Source of the DNA: a virus
Direction: 5' to 3' (one strand)
Length of the DNA: 64,000 bases
Virus record (IMG/VR): IMGVR_UViG_3300005264_000003
Location: 1 to 64,000 of that record
Shown here: positions 1 to 6,153 of the stretch, piece after piece
Position numbering within the stretch: position 1 is the first letter of the stretch
Layout of the letters: each line of letters starts with the position of its first letter
Position numbers and translations under genes: made by a program
Notes under the pieces: model-generated
Database searches by the model: none
Told to the model about the DNA's origin: nothing
The model's input: only the letters and a program-made list of their open reading frames with translations

Positions 1-6
1 CCCCAC

Positions 7-141
7 TTACCCCATTACAAAGAACGATAAGATGACAGTAATGCCACCTAGCACCACTAATGACACCATACATAGTGCTTCCTGCAATATGCTCTTCTCT
101 GCTACTACATTGTTCTTGATCTTACCCTTATACATGCTCAT
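7..141 (-). CDS. 44-aa single-span membrane protein
   Basis: This short leftward gene reads from ATG at 141 to TAA at 7-9. A GAGGAG ribosome binding site lies about 8 nt upstream and decides the start. The product has a charged N-terminal stretch (MSMYKGKIKNN) followed by one hydrophobic segment at about residues 21-43, so it should be a small inner-membrane protein with a short cytoplasmic head. It belongs to a group of tiny leftward genes pointing away from the structural operon. I do not recognise a family. Phage membrane peptides of this size are often host-takeover or lysis accessories, but nothing here proves either role. Confidence 0.6.
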   Translation of the reverse strand: MSMYKGKIKNNVVAEKSILQEALCMVSLVVLGGITVILSFFVMG

Positions 142-166
142 GATAATACTCCTCTATTAGGGTATA

Positions 167-186
167 TGTACCCCCGGGTTATAGTA
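167..186 (-). promoter_or_regulatory. TATAA-CGGGGGT motif upstream of the 44-aa gene
   Basis: Read leftward the site is TACTATAACCCGGGGGTACA. It lies 25 nt before the start codon and matches 15 of 20 bases of the site at 445-464, which precedes the next leftward gene. TATAA resembles a -10 box and the G run would fall at the transcription start. No convincing -35 box was seen. It may be a phage-specific promoter or an operator. Confidence 0.35.
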
Positions 187-237
187 AAGGGGCCTATAGT
201 TAGCACCCCATGCATACTTAGTTATCATTAAGGTCTA

Positions 238-402
238 TCATGCATGACCCTTACGTCTTGTACATGTGTCACCATATGGCCCTCTATATCCATTATCACA
301 CGTACACTTAACATATCTAGGTCTATATACAGGCTCATGCTCACGTACTACAACATTACGTACTACAGCACCACAATGGGTACAGATCTCAGTTACTTTC
401 AT
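238..402 (-). CDS. 54-aa Cys-rich, probable zinc-binding protein
   Basis: This leftward gene runs from ATG at 402 to TGA at 238-240, with GGAGG about 8 nt upstream of the start. The product has CTHC near the N-terminus (C7, C10) and CTC near the middle followed by a fourth Cys close to the C-terminus. This spacing suits a small zinc knuckle or ribbon. The C-terminal half is basic. A rightward frame over the same bases lacks a ribosome binding site and is only its shadow. Function is unknown; small zinc-ribbon phage proteins often bind nucleic acid or a host protein. Confidence 0.6.
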   Translation of the reverse strand: MKVTEICTHCGAVVRNVVVREHEPVYRPRYVKCTCDNGYRGPYGDTCTRRKGHA

Positions 403-444
403 GATATAGCCTCCATATATAGGGCATACATACGAGGGCCACTA

Positions 445-464
445 TTGACCCCCGCCTTATACTA
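445..464 (-). promoter_or_regulatory. TATAA-CGGGGGT motif upstream of the 54-aa gene
   Basis: Read leftward the site is TAGTATAAGGCGGGGGTCAA, 42 nt before the start of the 54-aa gene and just past the stop of the 89-aa gene. It is the second copy of the motif at 167-186. The core CGGGGGTCAA also occurs at 908-917, there inside a broken gene. Confidence 0.35.
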
Positions 465-468
465 AGCC

Positions 469-738
469 CTATGCTGTGCGTAGTACATATTGCGTTATTG
501 CAATACGTAGCTGTAAGCGTAACGCCAGCTCTTCTTGCTCTACTACTGCCTGGTTAAGTGCATTAATATCTTCTAGTAGTGCAAGAATCTCATCATCCTG
601 AGATGGCACAGCAGGACAACCAGCAGCAACCCATCGCACTAGGCGAACAGCACCAACACAAGCAGCATACACAACGCAAAGAGCAAGACAAGCAAGTGCA
701 ACATTAACGAGTACAATAAATACTAAAAGTAAATCCAT
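469..738 (-). CDS. 89-aa membrane-anchored coiled-coil protein
   Basis: This leftward gene has AGGAGA about 7 nt before its ATG. Residues 2-31 form one long hydrophobic segment rich in Leu, Val and Ala. After a short basic stretch, residues 47-80 are predicted helix or coiled coil (DDEILALLEDINALNQ region). The plan, an N-terminal membrane anchor followed by a coiled coil, resembles i-spanin-like or other phage membrane adaptors. No partner o-spanin lipoprotein or lysozyme gene is adjacent, so a lysis role is not supported. It is part of the leftward small-gene cluster. Confidence 0.6.
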   Translation of the reverse strand: MDLLLVFIVLVNVALACLALCVVYAACVGAVRLVRWVAAGCPAVPSQDDEILALLEDINALNQAVVEQEELALRLQLRIAITQYVLRTA

Positions 739-800
739 AATGGTCTCCTTTCAAGAGGCCGGGGTTGATGATAGTATACAAGACGTATACCATATATATA

Positions 801-1111
801 CTACAGTCCCTCTAACTCTACTAACCAATCCAGCACACTCCATAGTGTGCGTTTAAAGAGAATTCATACGATAATCTTCTGGCAGATCCTTTCCATATAC
901 ACAAGACTTGACCCCCGGGGTCTGTATATAGCTTTCTTTCCGATTTCCCCTATACGTTTCCTCTCAGGAGAGCCAAGAGGCTTTTTGCTTTCCATACAGC
1001 AAAAATATCTTTAGATAATGCCAGGGTATATTCTATATCCTCACACATAACACTAACACATACGCCCTTTACACCCTCTTCACATCCCTTCACCCACTCT
1101 AATTCCCCCAA
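801..1111 (-). pseudogene. Small leftward gene broken into three frames
   Basis: Three consecutive leftward frames each read as convincing protein and join end to end. The first runs from a TTG at 1111 or GTG at 1093 to TAG at 950-952 and includes MCEDIEYTLALSKDIF. The second covers roughly 860-960, has no start codon and includes YGKDLPEDYRMNSL before TAA at 853-855. The third, about 803-857, ends LWSVLDWLVELEGL. Each join needs a +1 shift, the second at CTT-TAA, a context known for +1 slippage. Decay by two single-base insertions is the simplest reading; programmed shifting or sequence error are alternatives. A 43-aa ATG frame at 864-995 also overlaps but has no ribosome binding site. Confidence 0.35.
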
Positions 1112-1189
1112 TTCTAACGCCTACAAAAGATTAAACAATTCTACAAACTATTTCACACAATTTCACATAACTTAAGGTTGGTTTTCCAT

Positions 1190-1198
1190 TTTATAACA
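1190..1198 (-). promoter_or_regulatory. Extended -10 candidate, leftward
   Basis: Read leftward the bases are TGT followed by TATAAA, an extended -10 element without a clear -35. It points toward the small leftward genes and lies back to back with the strong rightward promoter at 1208. Confidence 0.35.
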
Positions 1199-1207
1199 GG
1201 CAAGCTC

Positions 1208-1237
1208 TTGACATGCTCCTTCTTTCCGTATTATATT
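1208..1237 (+). promoter_or_regulatory. Consensus sigma70-type promoter for the rightward operon
   Basis: A perfect TTGACA at 1208-1213 is followed, after 18 bases, by TATATT at 1232-1237 (TTATAT one base earlier with a 17-base spacer). Transcription would start near 1244, about 45 nt before the first rightward gene. It is the only match of this quality noticed in the window. This suggests the packaging and structural operon, or at least its first genes, can be read by unmodified host RNA polymerase. Confidence 0.7.
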
Positions 1238-1260
1238 ATAAGCATAGACACAGTTCATAC

Positions 1261-1269
1261 GTTATTAAC
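1261..1269 (+). repeat. Intergenic motif GTTATTAAC (copy 1)
   Basis: This copy sits in the leader of the rightward operon, 29 nt before the first start codon. Other exact copies or reverse complements are at 15112, 20224, 23321 and 50835; near copies are at 14331 and 30404. All lie in short gaps between genes. The shared core is TTAWTAACA. Confidence 0.45.
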
Positions 1270-1289
1270 ATTATAGATAAGGCTACATT

Positions 1290-1466
1290 ATGCACATTTG
1301 GATTCAATTAGGGATACTAGGATTAGTAATATTTACAGCTAGTTGTCCAGAAGAGTACAAGCTAGCAATAAGTGCATCACCAATTAACATACTAATAGCA
1401 AGCATCGCCCTAGGACCTATATTCCTACTTGCAACTATGATATATCTAACATACATGGAGTTTTAA
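1290..1466 (+). CDS. 58-aa two-span membrane protein
   Basis: This is the first gene after the rightward promoter, from ATG at 1290 to TAA at 1464-1466, with a weak AAGG site upstream. Two hydrophobic segments (about residues 3-18 and 33-55) flank a short polar loop containing CPEEYK. The second gene starts on the base after its stop, so the two are translationally linked. It is too short for family assignment. A holin-like or superinfection-exclusion role is possible but unsupported. Confidence 0.55.
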   Translation: MHIWIQLGILGLVIFTASCPEEYKLAISASPINILIASIALGPIFLLATMIYLTYMEF

Positions 1467-1622
1467 ATGAAGAAAGTAGTAAAGAAGACAATAGACATGC
1501 CAGTTGAATTATTTGATAAGATTATGACATTTGCATACAGTAAGAAAATCTATAAGTTCAGTCCTTCTGTTATACAGTTACTAGAATCCGCCTTAGATGC
1601 AGCAGAGAAAGAGGACGCATAA
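1467..1622 (+). CDS. 51-aa ribbon-helix-helix-like protein
   Basis: The gene starts directly after the previous stop and its TAA overlaps the next ATG (TAATG). The N-terminus KKVVKKTIDMP fits the beta-strand of an Arc/MetJ ribbon-helix-helix domain. It is followed by a helix (VELFDKIMTFA), a turn, and a second helix (SPSVIQLLESALDAAEKE). The length equals a complete minimal domain of this fold, which dimerises and binds operator DNA. At the head of the late operon it could be an autoregulator. The assignment is by pattern only. Confidence 0.5.
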   Translation: MKKVVKKTIDMPVELFDKIMTFAYSKKIYKFSPSVIQLLESALDAAEKEDA

Positions 1623-2047
1623 TGGAAACAATAGACGCGTTAAGCTTCGACAAAGAGCAATCATTCGACAGAATCGTATCATGCTCACTGTTCATAAATG
1701 CAAGGCAGCAGATTTTTGATATAAACCATACACTCTTAGATGATAGCATTAATGCTACTGATACAATGCTAACACTGTCCTTTAGCATCAAGAACGGTGT
1801 AGAAGAACTAATAACATTCTTCTCAGATAAAGTAAGCAATACGTTAGAGCCTGCAGACATAGAGATCTGCTTAAGTAATGACCAGATGTCACTATGCATG
1901 ATTACAGCTATTGAACTAAGTAACTTTAGATACAATATTAAAGGAAACAGTCTTATCTGTAACTTCGACACTAGAGACCAGGCACTACTGATTGATAGTG
2001 ACTATAAAGAAGTAGAATACTTTAAGCAAAGAGAAGGTAAGTTATAA
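1622..2047 (+). CDS. 141-aa protein of unknown function
   Basis: The gene begins on the last base of the preceding stop codon. The acidic product has mixed alpha/beta character and no signal peptide or membrane segment. It contains no motif I recognise. A reverse-strand frame over most of the same bases is a shadow without a ribosome binding site. It lies between the ribbon-helix-helix-like gene and the pre-terminase genes. Confidence 0.6.
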   Translation: METIDALSFDKEQSFDRIVSCSLFINARQQIFDINHTLLDDSINATDTMLTLSFSIKNGVEELITFFSDKVSNTLEPADIEICLSNDQMSLCMITAIELSNFRYNIKGNSLICNFDTRDQALLIDSDYKEVEYFKQREGKL

Positions 2048-2061
2048 CCATAGAGGAAGCC

Positions 2062-2388
2062 ATGAACAACATAGGTCACGTAATAAGATATAAGAAGAAG
2101 AAGTTTTTCGGACTTGTAACAACTATAGCTTTAGGCATAAGGCATAGTGGTGACTATTTTGTTATATTTGAAGAAGAAAACAGCGCCCCTAAAAAAGTAC
2201 ACATGAACGACATAGGAGAAATAAAAGATAGTATGATTATTAAGTCTACTATCTTTAAAGTTCTACAAGGAGAAAGGTTTCTTGAGAGATCAATATTCAA
2301 TAACAGGACATGCAATAGAGAAGTATTTCTCAGACAATACATGAACGTAGTAAAGGATAAAGCATGGCAAACGAATATAAAGACATAA
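2062..2388 (+). CDS. 108-aa basic protein of unknown function
   Basis: A GAGGAAG site precedes the ATG. Residues 1-60 are rich in short beta-strand patterns (IGHVIRY, FFGLVTTIAL, YFVIFEE) with a KKKKFF patch, which suggests a small SH3-like or OB-like barrel that could touch nucleic acid. The C-terminal part is helical and basic. Its last 25 bases overlap the next gene in another frame, so the pair is probably translationally coupled. No family recognised. Confidence 0.55.
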   Translation: MNNIGHVIRYKKKKFFGLVTTIALGIRHSGDYFVIFEEENSAPKKVHMNDIGEIKDSMIIKSTIFKVLQGERFLERSIFNNRTCNREVFLRQYMNVVKDKAWQTNIKT

Positions 2389-3143
2389 CAGCACCAGCAG
2401 GATCTCTAGCAGATGTTGTTACTGCCTTAGAGGTTATAAACAAACCAAAAGGATTAGACAGAGTAAGAAACGTCTTAGCAATGAGGATGAACCAATACGC
2501 AGACATCCAACTAACAGAAGACGAAGTAAAGAAGATGGCAACATCTTTTGCTAACATCGAAACAGGATCAGCAACTAACTTAGTAGTTATATGCAGCAAA
2601 GAAAAATGTCTATATAAGAACAGATGCGTACTCTATTCATCTAACAAAGCTCCTGAAGGCAGAGAATGTCTTCATGAAAACAAAGTACTTATAGATGCTA
2701 TGGATAGATACATGCAATCCTTAGACGTAGATATTGATAACTACGCAGAGATGGTAATGATTAATCAGCTAGTAGAATATGAACTAATTGAATTCCGCTG
2801 TAATACCATACTATCCTACGACCACCAGAACATGAAGATGGAAATAGTAGTAGGCATAGATGAGAAAGGACAGCTAATTACAAAAGAAGACATATCTCAC
2901 GCACTGCAGATTAAGATGCAGATCTTTAAAAACAAAATTAAGCTACTTGAAGAACTTACTGCTACCAGACGAGAGAAGTATAAAAAGCAAGCTGCGTTGA
3001 AAGAAAGTAAGGATGGCCCTACAAAGGTCATATCTAGCATGAAAGCCGAACTAGAGAAAATGAAGAGAGGCAACGTAGAAGTAGATGAAGTACATTACGA
3101 ATTAAATGCTTTAGAGAATGAGGATATCGTAGTAGATGAGTAA
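2364..3143 (+). CDS. 259-aa Cys-cluster coiled-coil protein, possible packaging factor
   Basis: Four cysteines at residues 77, 82, 88 and 102 with a His at 104 form a compact metal-binding cluster (CX4CX5CX13C). Residues 180-235 are strongly helical and charged, probably a coiled coil. It lies a few genes before the large terminase, where small terminase subunits usually sit. A coiled coil with a small DNA-facing domain would suit that job, but no helix-turn-helix was seen and the assignment is positional only. The next gene overlaps its end by 8 bases. Confidence 0.45.
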   Translation: MANEYKDITAPAGSLADVVTALEVINKPKGLDRVRNVLAMRMNQYADIQLTEDEVKKMATSFANIETGSATNLVVICSKEKCLYKNRCVLYSSNKAPEGRECLHENKVLIDAMDRYMQSLDVDIDNYAEMVMINQLVEYELIEFRCNTILSYDHQNMKMEIVVGIDEKGQLITKEDISHALQIKMQIFKNKIKLLEELTATRREKYKKQAALKESKDGPTKVISSMKAELEKMKRGNVEVDEVHYELNALENEDIVVDE

Positions 3144-3471
3144 TTCATTCTTAATCGTATGTAGAGACAGAAAGAGAATCGGGCATGTTTATAGTATAAT
3201 GAAAAACTATATGCTTAAGAATAATCAATGTTCACTACATTCTGTCAATCCAAACTACCGCTTATTAAGCAGTAATGGAGATTCATTTAGATTTACAGCC
3301 ACTACCTTTTCAGATGCTACTACAAGAGGCTTACATATAGACTATATTATCTTAGATGATGACATAACAATTAGAGATGTAGGTACTGATATGTATATGA
3401 GCCTTAAAGGCAATAAGAACGCAAGAGAAGATAGAATTAAAACACTTAATTTAGAAAGCTTACTTAAATGA
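3136..3471 (+). CDS. 111-aa protein with a Walker-B-like strand
   Basis: The start overlaps the previous gene's end, and its TGA overlaps the next ATG. The N-terminus FLIVCRDRKRIGHVYSIM resembles a beta-strand plus helix of a P-loop core. Residues about 72-84 read RGLHIDYIILDDD, very like the Walker B strand of terminase ATPases, but there is no Walker A loop. It may be a degenerate or partial terminase-like ATPase fragment, or a regulatory partner of the motor encoded about 2.7 kb downstream. No better assignment is possible by eye. Confidence 0.5.
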   Translation: MSNSFLIVCRDRKRIGHVYSIMKNYMLKNNQCSLHSVNPNYRLLSSNGDSFRFTATTFSDATTRGLHIDYIILDDDITIRDVGTDMYMSLKGNKNAREDRIKTLNLESLLK

Positions 3472-4538
3472 AATATGCAAGCAAAGAGTTAATGCAGATC
3501 TATAAAGAGCTAATAGAAGCAATGGTAAAGCCAGAATTGAATGAGAGCGGTGAAGAGATTCTCTATACTTATACTGAATCATCTCCTAGTATAATTCAAC
3601 CTAATAAGCCTTGTCTTATCTCTTCCGACTTACTCCATGGCGTAAATGAAGAAAGTAGTAAAGAAGAAAATAATATAGAGGAGTTAAGTCAGCCGTGCGA
3701 CTTTGAGGACTCACTCATTGAGAAAGATGAAAGACTCTCTACAGATGAGCTTGATGTCATTCTCCATGAACTAGATAACCATTATAAACAAGGTGGCAAT
3801 ATCTACACTAGCGAGAGTGATGAAGAGAAGTATCTTGTAATTAATGATCTACATATTCCTTTCCAAAGAAAGACTGTAATAGAGGCCATCTTAAAGACTT
3901 ATGGGGATAAAGGATATAACTTAGTTTTAGCTGGTGATATTCTCGACTGTTATGACATCTCTACTTTCCCTAAAGCTTACGCCGTTGGCTTAGGTACTGA
4001 GATTAAGACTGCCAAGGATTACATTAAGAGATTTGCTGCTTTGTTTAAATCGGTCTATGTAGTGTCAGGTAACCATGAAGGTAGGTTAGCTACCTATTTA
4101 CGCAAAAGAATCTCTCCTGAGGTCGTTGAGTTCCTTCCTGATGATATTTTAGAGAACATCATCAATGATCTTAAGCTAGATAATATTAAATACGTACCAG
4201 GTGACACTTATAACTGGTATGTTCAGATTGATAATGTAATTATCTGTCACCCAAGAAGCTTCTCAAAAGCCTCCCTAGGTACTGCAGCTCGGGTACAAGA
4301 GTTCTTTACCACCAGAGGATTTACGGCTGATATGTTTATTGTTGCTCATACACATAAGCTAGGACAAGCAGTTAATAAAGGTGGAACTATTATAGAATCA
4401 GGCTGCATGTGCGTACCTCAAGACTATGCAATGGACGGTAAGGTTTCATATACACCAGAAGCTTCAGGCTTTGTAGTATTCACATCTAACAAGAAAAAGG
4501 TAGGATTTAACGATGTACGACTTCACTATGTTGGCTAA
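3468..4538 (+). CDS. Calcineurin-like metallophosphoesterase
   Basis: The first 115 residues are acidic and probably disordered. From residue 122 the dinuclear-metal phosphoesterase motifs follow in order: NDLHI (126-130), GDILD (156-160), GNHEG (201-205), CHP (260-262) and AHTHK (293-297). All expected metal ligands are present, so the enzyme is probably active on a phosphodiester or phosphomonoester. Phages encode such enzymes as nucleases, cyclic-nucleotide or polynucleotide-end phosphatases; the substrate is not visible here. Its place between packaging-type genes is common in large phages. Confidence 0.85.
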   Translation: MKYASKELMQIYKELIEAMVKPELNESGEEILYTYTESSPSIIQPNKPCLISSDLLHGVNEESSKEENNIEELSQPCDFEDSLIEKDERLSTDELDVILHELDNHYKQGGNIYTSESDEEKYLVINDLHIPFQRKTVIEAILKTYGDKGYNLVLAGDILDCYDISTFPKAYAVGLGTEIKTAKDYIKRFAALFKSVYVVSGNHEGRLATYLRKRISPEVVEFLPDDILENIINDLKLDNIKYVPGDTYNWYVQIDNVIICHPRSFSKASLGTAARVQEFFTTRGFTADMFIVAHTHKLGQAVNKGGTIIESGCMCVPQDYAMDGKVSYTPEASGFVVFTSNKKKVGFNDVRLHYVG

Positions 4539-4773
4539 GGCAATGGACCTTAAGCGAGAAGGAGAAAATGAAGTAGAAAAAGAAGTTAATGCTGAAGTCT
4601 TTCTCGATGACATAGATAAGTTGTATTCAAATTTGGTAGTTGCCTCTTTTGGAGGAGGCGCTACCTCTTATCTTGATCTAATAGAAAGCATGCATGCCGT
4701 ACTAGATTTTGAGGAAGCTTCCATGCCTATGACATTAATGGAAATGCTAGAGAAAGGAGAGCAGAATGAGTAG
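4513..4773 (+). CDS. 86-aa acidic protein of unknown function
   Basis: It overlaps the end of the phosphoesterase gene by 26 bases in another frame and its own end overlaps the next start. In-frame ATGs at 4528 and 4543 are alternative starts; none has a good ribosome binding site, so coupling to the upstream gene is likely. The product is acidic and mostly helical with a central GGGA turn. No family is recognised. Confidence 0.5.
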   Translation: MYDFTMLAKAMDLKREGENEVEKEVNAEVFLDDIDKLYSNLVVASFGGGATSYLDLIESMHAVLDFEEASMPMTLMEMLEKGEQNE

Positions 4774-5452
4774 TATACCATGGGCAGATTCGGGTAAATT
4801 TACTAGACATACAAACTGGGCTCAAGGTTGGGGAATGACTAGGTATGGCGTAGCTACAGCCATTACTGCTTCTGCATATACGACAATCGGTACGGGAGCA
4901 CAATTTTTAAATGATGCACATAGTCAAAATCCTAATACAATGGAAAACTTAGGATATGGCACTGGCGCAGCTATAGGTGAAGGATTAGTCTTAGTAACAA
5001 TGGGTATTACGGCTGCTGATGCATATAGATCTAGAGGATCAAACCTAAAGAATCCTGCATTCCAGGCTACTATGTACAAAGACAAACTTTACAGAAATCC
5101 TAATACTATTGTAGGGCCAAGAACTGGAACGAAAGTTAAAAATGCACCTAGGGCTAAAACAGGCCTATTCAGAGGCGGTAAATTTATTAAGCCAATGAGC
5201 TGGAAAAAAGATATTAGCCTAGGCATTGGAGCTATGCTTACAGGAATGGTCGCGTCAGCTGGTCTTGGCATGGTAGGCAGATATATTGATGGTAATATAG
5301 CTGAACACAAACGGAGAAGCGTGATAGATTACGACTCTAGATTTTTTGATACAAGAAGATATGATCAGGCTACTAATAATCAAGTTGGAATGGCTATGCA
5401 AAACTATAGCGATAGACTTGTAAGTGTAGCTAGAATTCATCATAGCAGATAA
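4766..5452 (+). CDS. 228-aa Gly/Ala-rich protein with conserved-looking C-terminus
   Basis: AGGAGAG precedes the ATG. The middle contains two hydrophobic Gly/Ala-rich stretches (about residues 60-83 and 150-172) separated by a basic region. The C-terminus, from FFDTRRYDQATNNQ to ARIHHSR, is polar, aromatic and arginine-rich and looks like a structured tag. The next gene encodes a protein of the same size and composition. Such Gly-rich amphipathic proteins in large phages are often internal virion or membrane-interacting proteins. I do not recognise a named family. Confidence 0.55.
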   Translation: MSSIPWADSGKFTRHTNWAQGWGMTRYGVATAITASAYTTIGTGAQFLNDAHSQNPNTMENLGYGTGAAIGEGLVLVTMGITAADAYRSRGSNLKNPAFQATMYKDKLYRNPNTIVGPRTGTKVKNAPRAKTGLFRGGKFIKPMSWKKDISLGIGAMLTGMVASAGLGMVGRYIDGNIAEHKRRSVIDYDSRFFDTRRYDQATNNQVGMAMQNYSDRLVSVARIHHSR

Positions 5453-5463
5453 TAGGGGGTAGT

Positions 5464-6153
5464 ATGAGTATAACATCTAAAGCAGGCGAAACATTAACTG
5501 ATTGGCTTGGTATAGCTAGCCATGGATCAGAAGGCTTTTCCAGGCTAGTACAAAAAGAGTCACAAATAAGCAGGAGAGTATATGGAAGGACTGCTCCGAA
5601 AGTGCCGAGGACTGGTAATCGTACAATTCCATTTAGAGGAGCAAGGAAAGCAGCTCCTATTGGGACTCTGTTTGTAGGACCACCAAGACCAAGTCTCCCT
5701 CCCTCTCCTATGAATACTGGCTGGCGAGGCGCTCGTGACGGAATTGGCTCTGGCATAAAGAAGTGGGGATGGAACAGTAAGAAGCAAGACCTAACAACAG
5801 CAGGATATGAGGCGCTAGGCAGTGTTGCTAGAGGCGCAATGATTGGGGTAGCAGGCAATATCGCATATGGTGCTGCGAGTGCAATTGCTCCAAATAACTT
5901 TCAGCGGGACAGAAGCGTGTTTTCTTCTGCCTTTAAAGGTGCACTAGGCGGAGCAATCCTAGGAGGCGCAAGAGTTGCTGGCGGAGGCATAAGAGCAGCA
6001 CACTTTAACGGGAGATACCAAGGCATAGCTAATGCTGGTAAGATGATACGCAAGGCTAGTGATAATAAGGTTATACGTGGAGCACTAATTGCTGGCATTG
6101 CTGGTTCGCAAGGTAGCTTTTCAATGACCAGGCCTGTCAATAAAGGCTACTAA
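5464..6153 (+). CDS. 229-aa basic Gly/Ala-rich protein
   Basis: It follows the previous gene by 11 bases with its own GGGGG-type site and ends TAATG into the terminase gene. The N-terminal 110 residues are basic and Pro/Arg-rich. Residues 118-178 form Gly/Ala-rich hydrophobic stretches like those of its neighbour, followed by a short basic tail. The two genes may be diverged duplicates or two subunits of one assembly. Function is unknown; an internal head or membrane-active virion protein is the likeliest class. Confidence 0.5.
   Translation: MSITSKAGETLTDWLGIASHGSEGFSRLVQKESQISRRVYGRTAPKVPRTGNRTIPFRGARKAAPIGTLFVGPPRPSLPPSPMNTGWRGARDGIGSGIKKWGWNSKKQDLTTAGYEALGSVARGAMIGVAGNIAYGAASAIAPNNFQRDRSVFSSAFKGALGGAILGGARVAGGGIRAAHFNGRYQGIANAGKMIRKASDNKVIRGALIAGIAGSQGSFSMTRPVNKGY

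Noticed and set aside
244-465. Rightward 73-aa open frame
   Set aside because: No ribosome binding site and odd composition; it is the complement of the 54-aa Cys-rich leftward gene, which has GGAGG and a coherent zinc-type pattern.
833-850. GCACACT/AGTGTGC hairpin as a terminator
   Set aside because: The stem is perfect but no T-tract follows on either strand, and it is within the coding remnant; it may be chance or a small operator.
908-917. Third TTGACCCCCG copy as a promoter
   Set aside because: It lies within the broken gene's frame and lacks the TATAA spacing seen at the two intergenic copies.
982-1005. TTTTTGCT/AGCAAAAA inverted repeat as a terminator
   Set aside because: It lies inside the broken leftward gene, its stem is mostly A-T, and no transcript is expected to end there.
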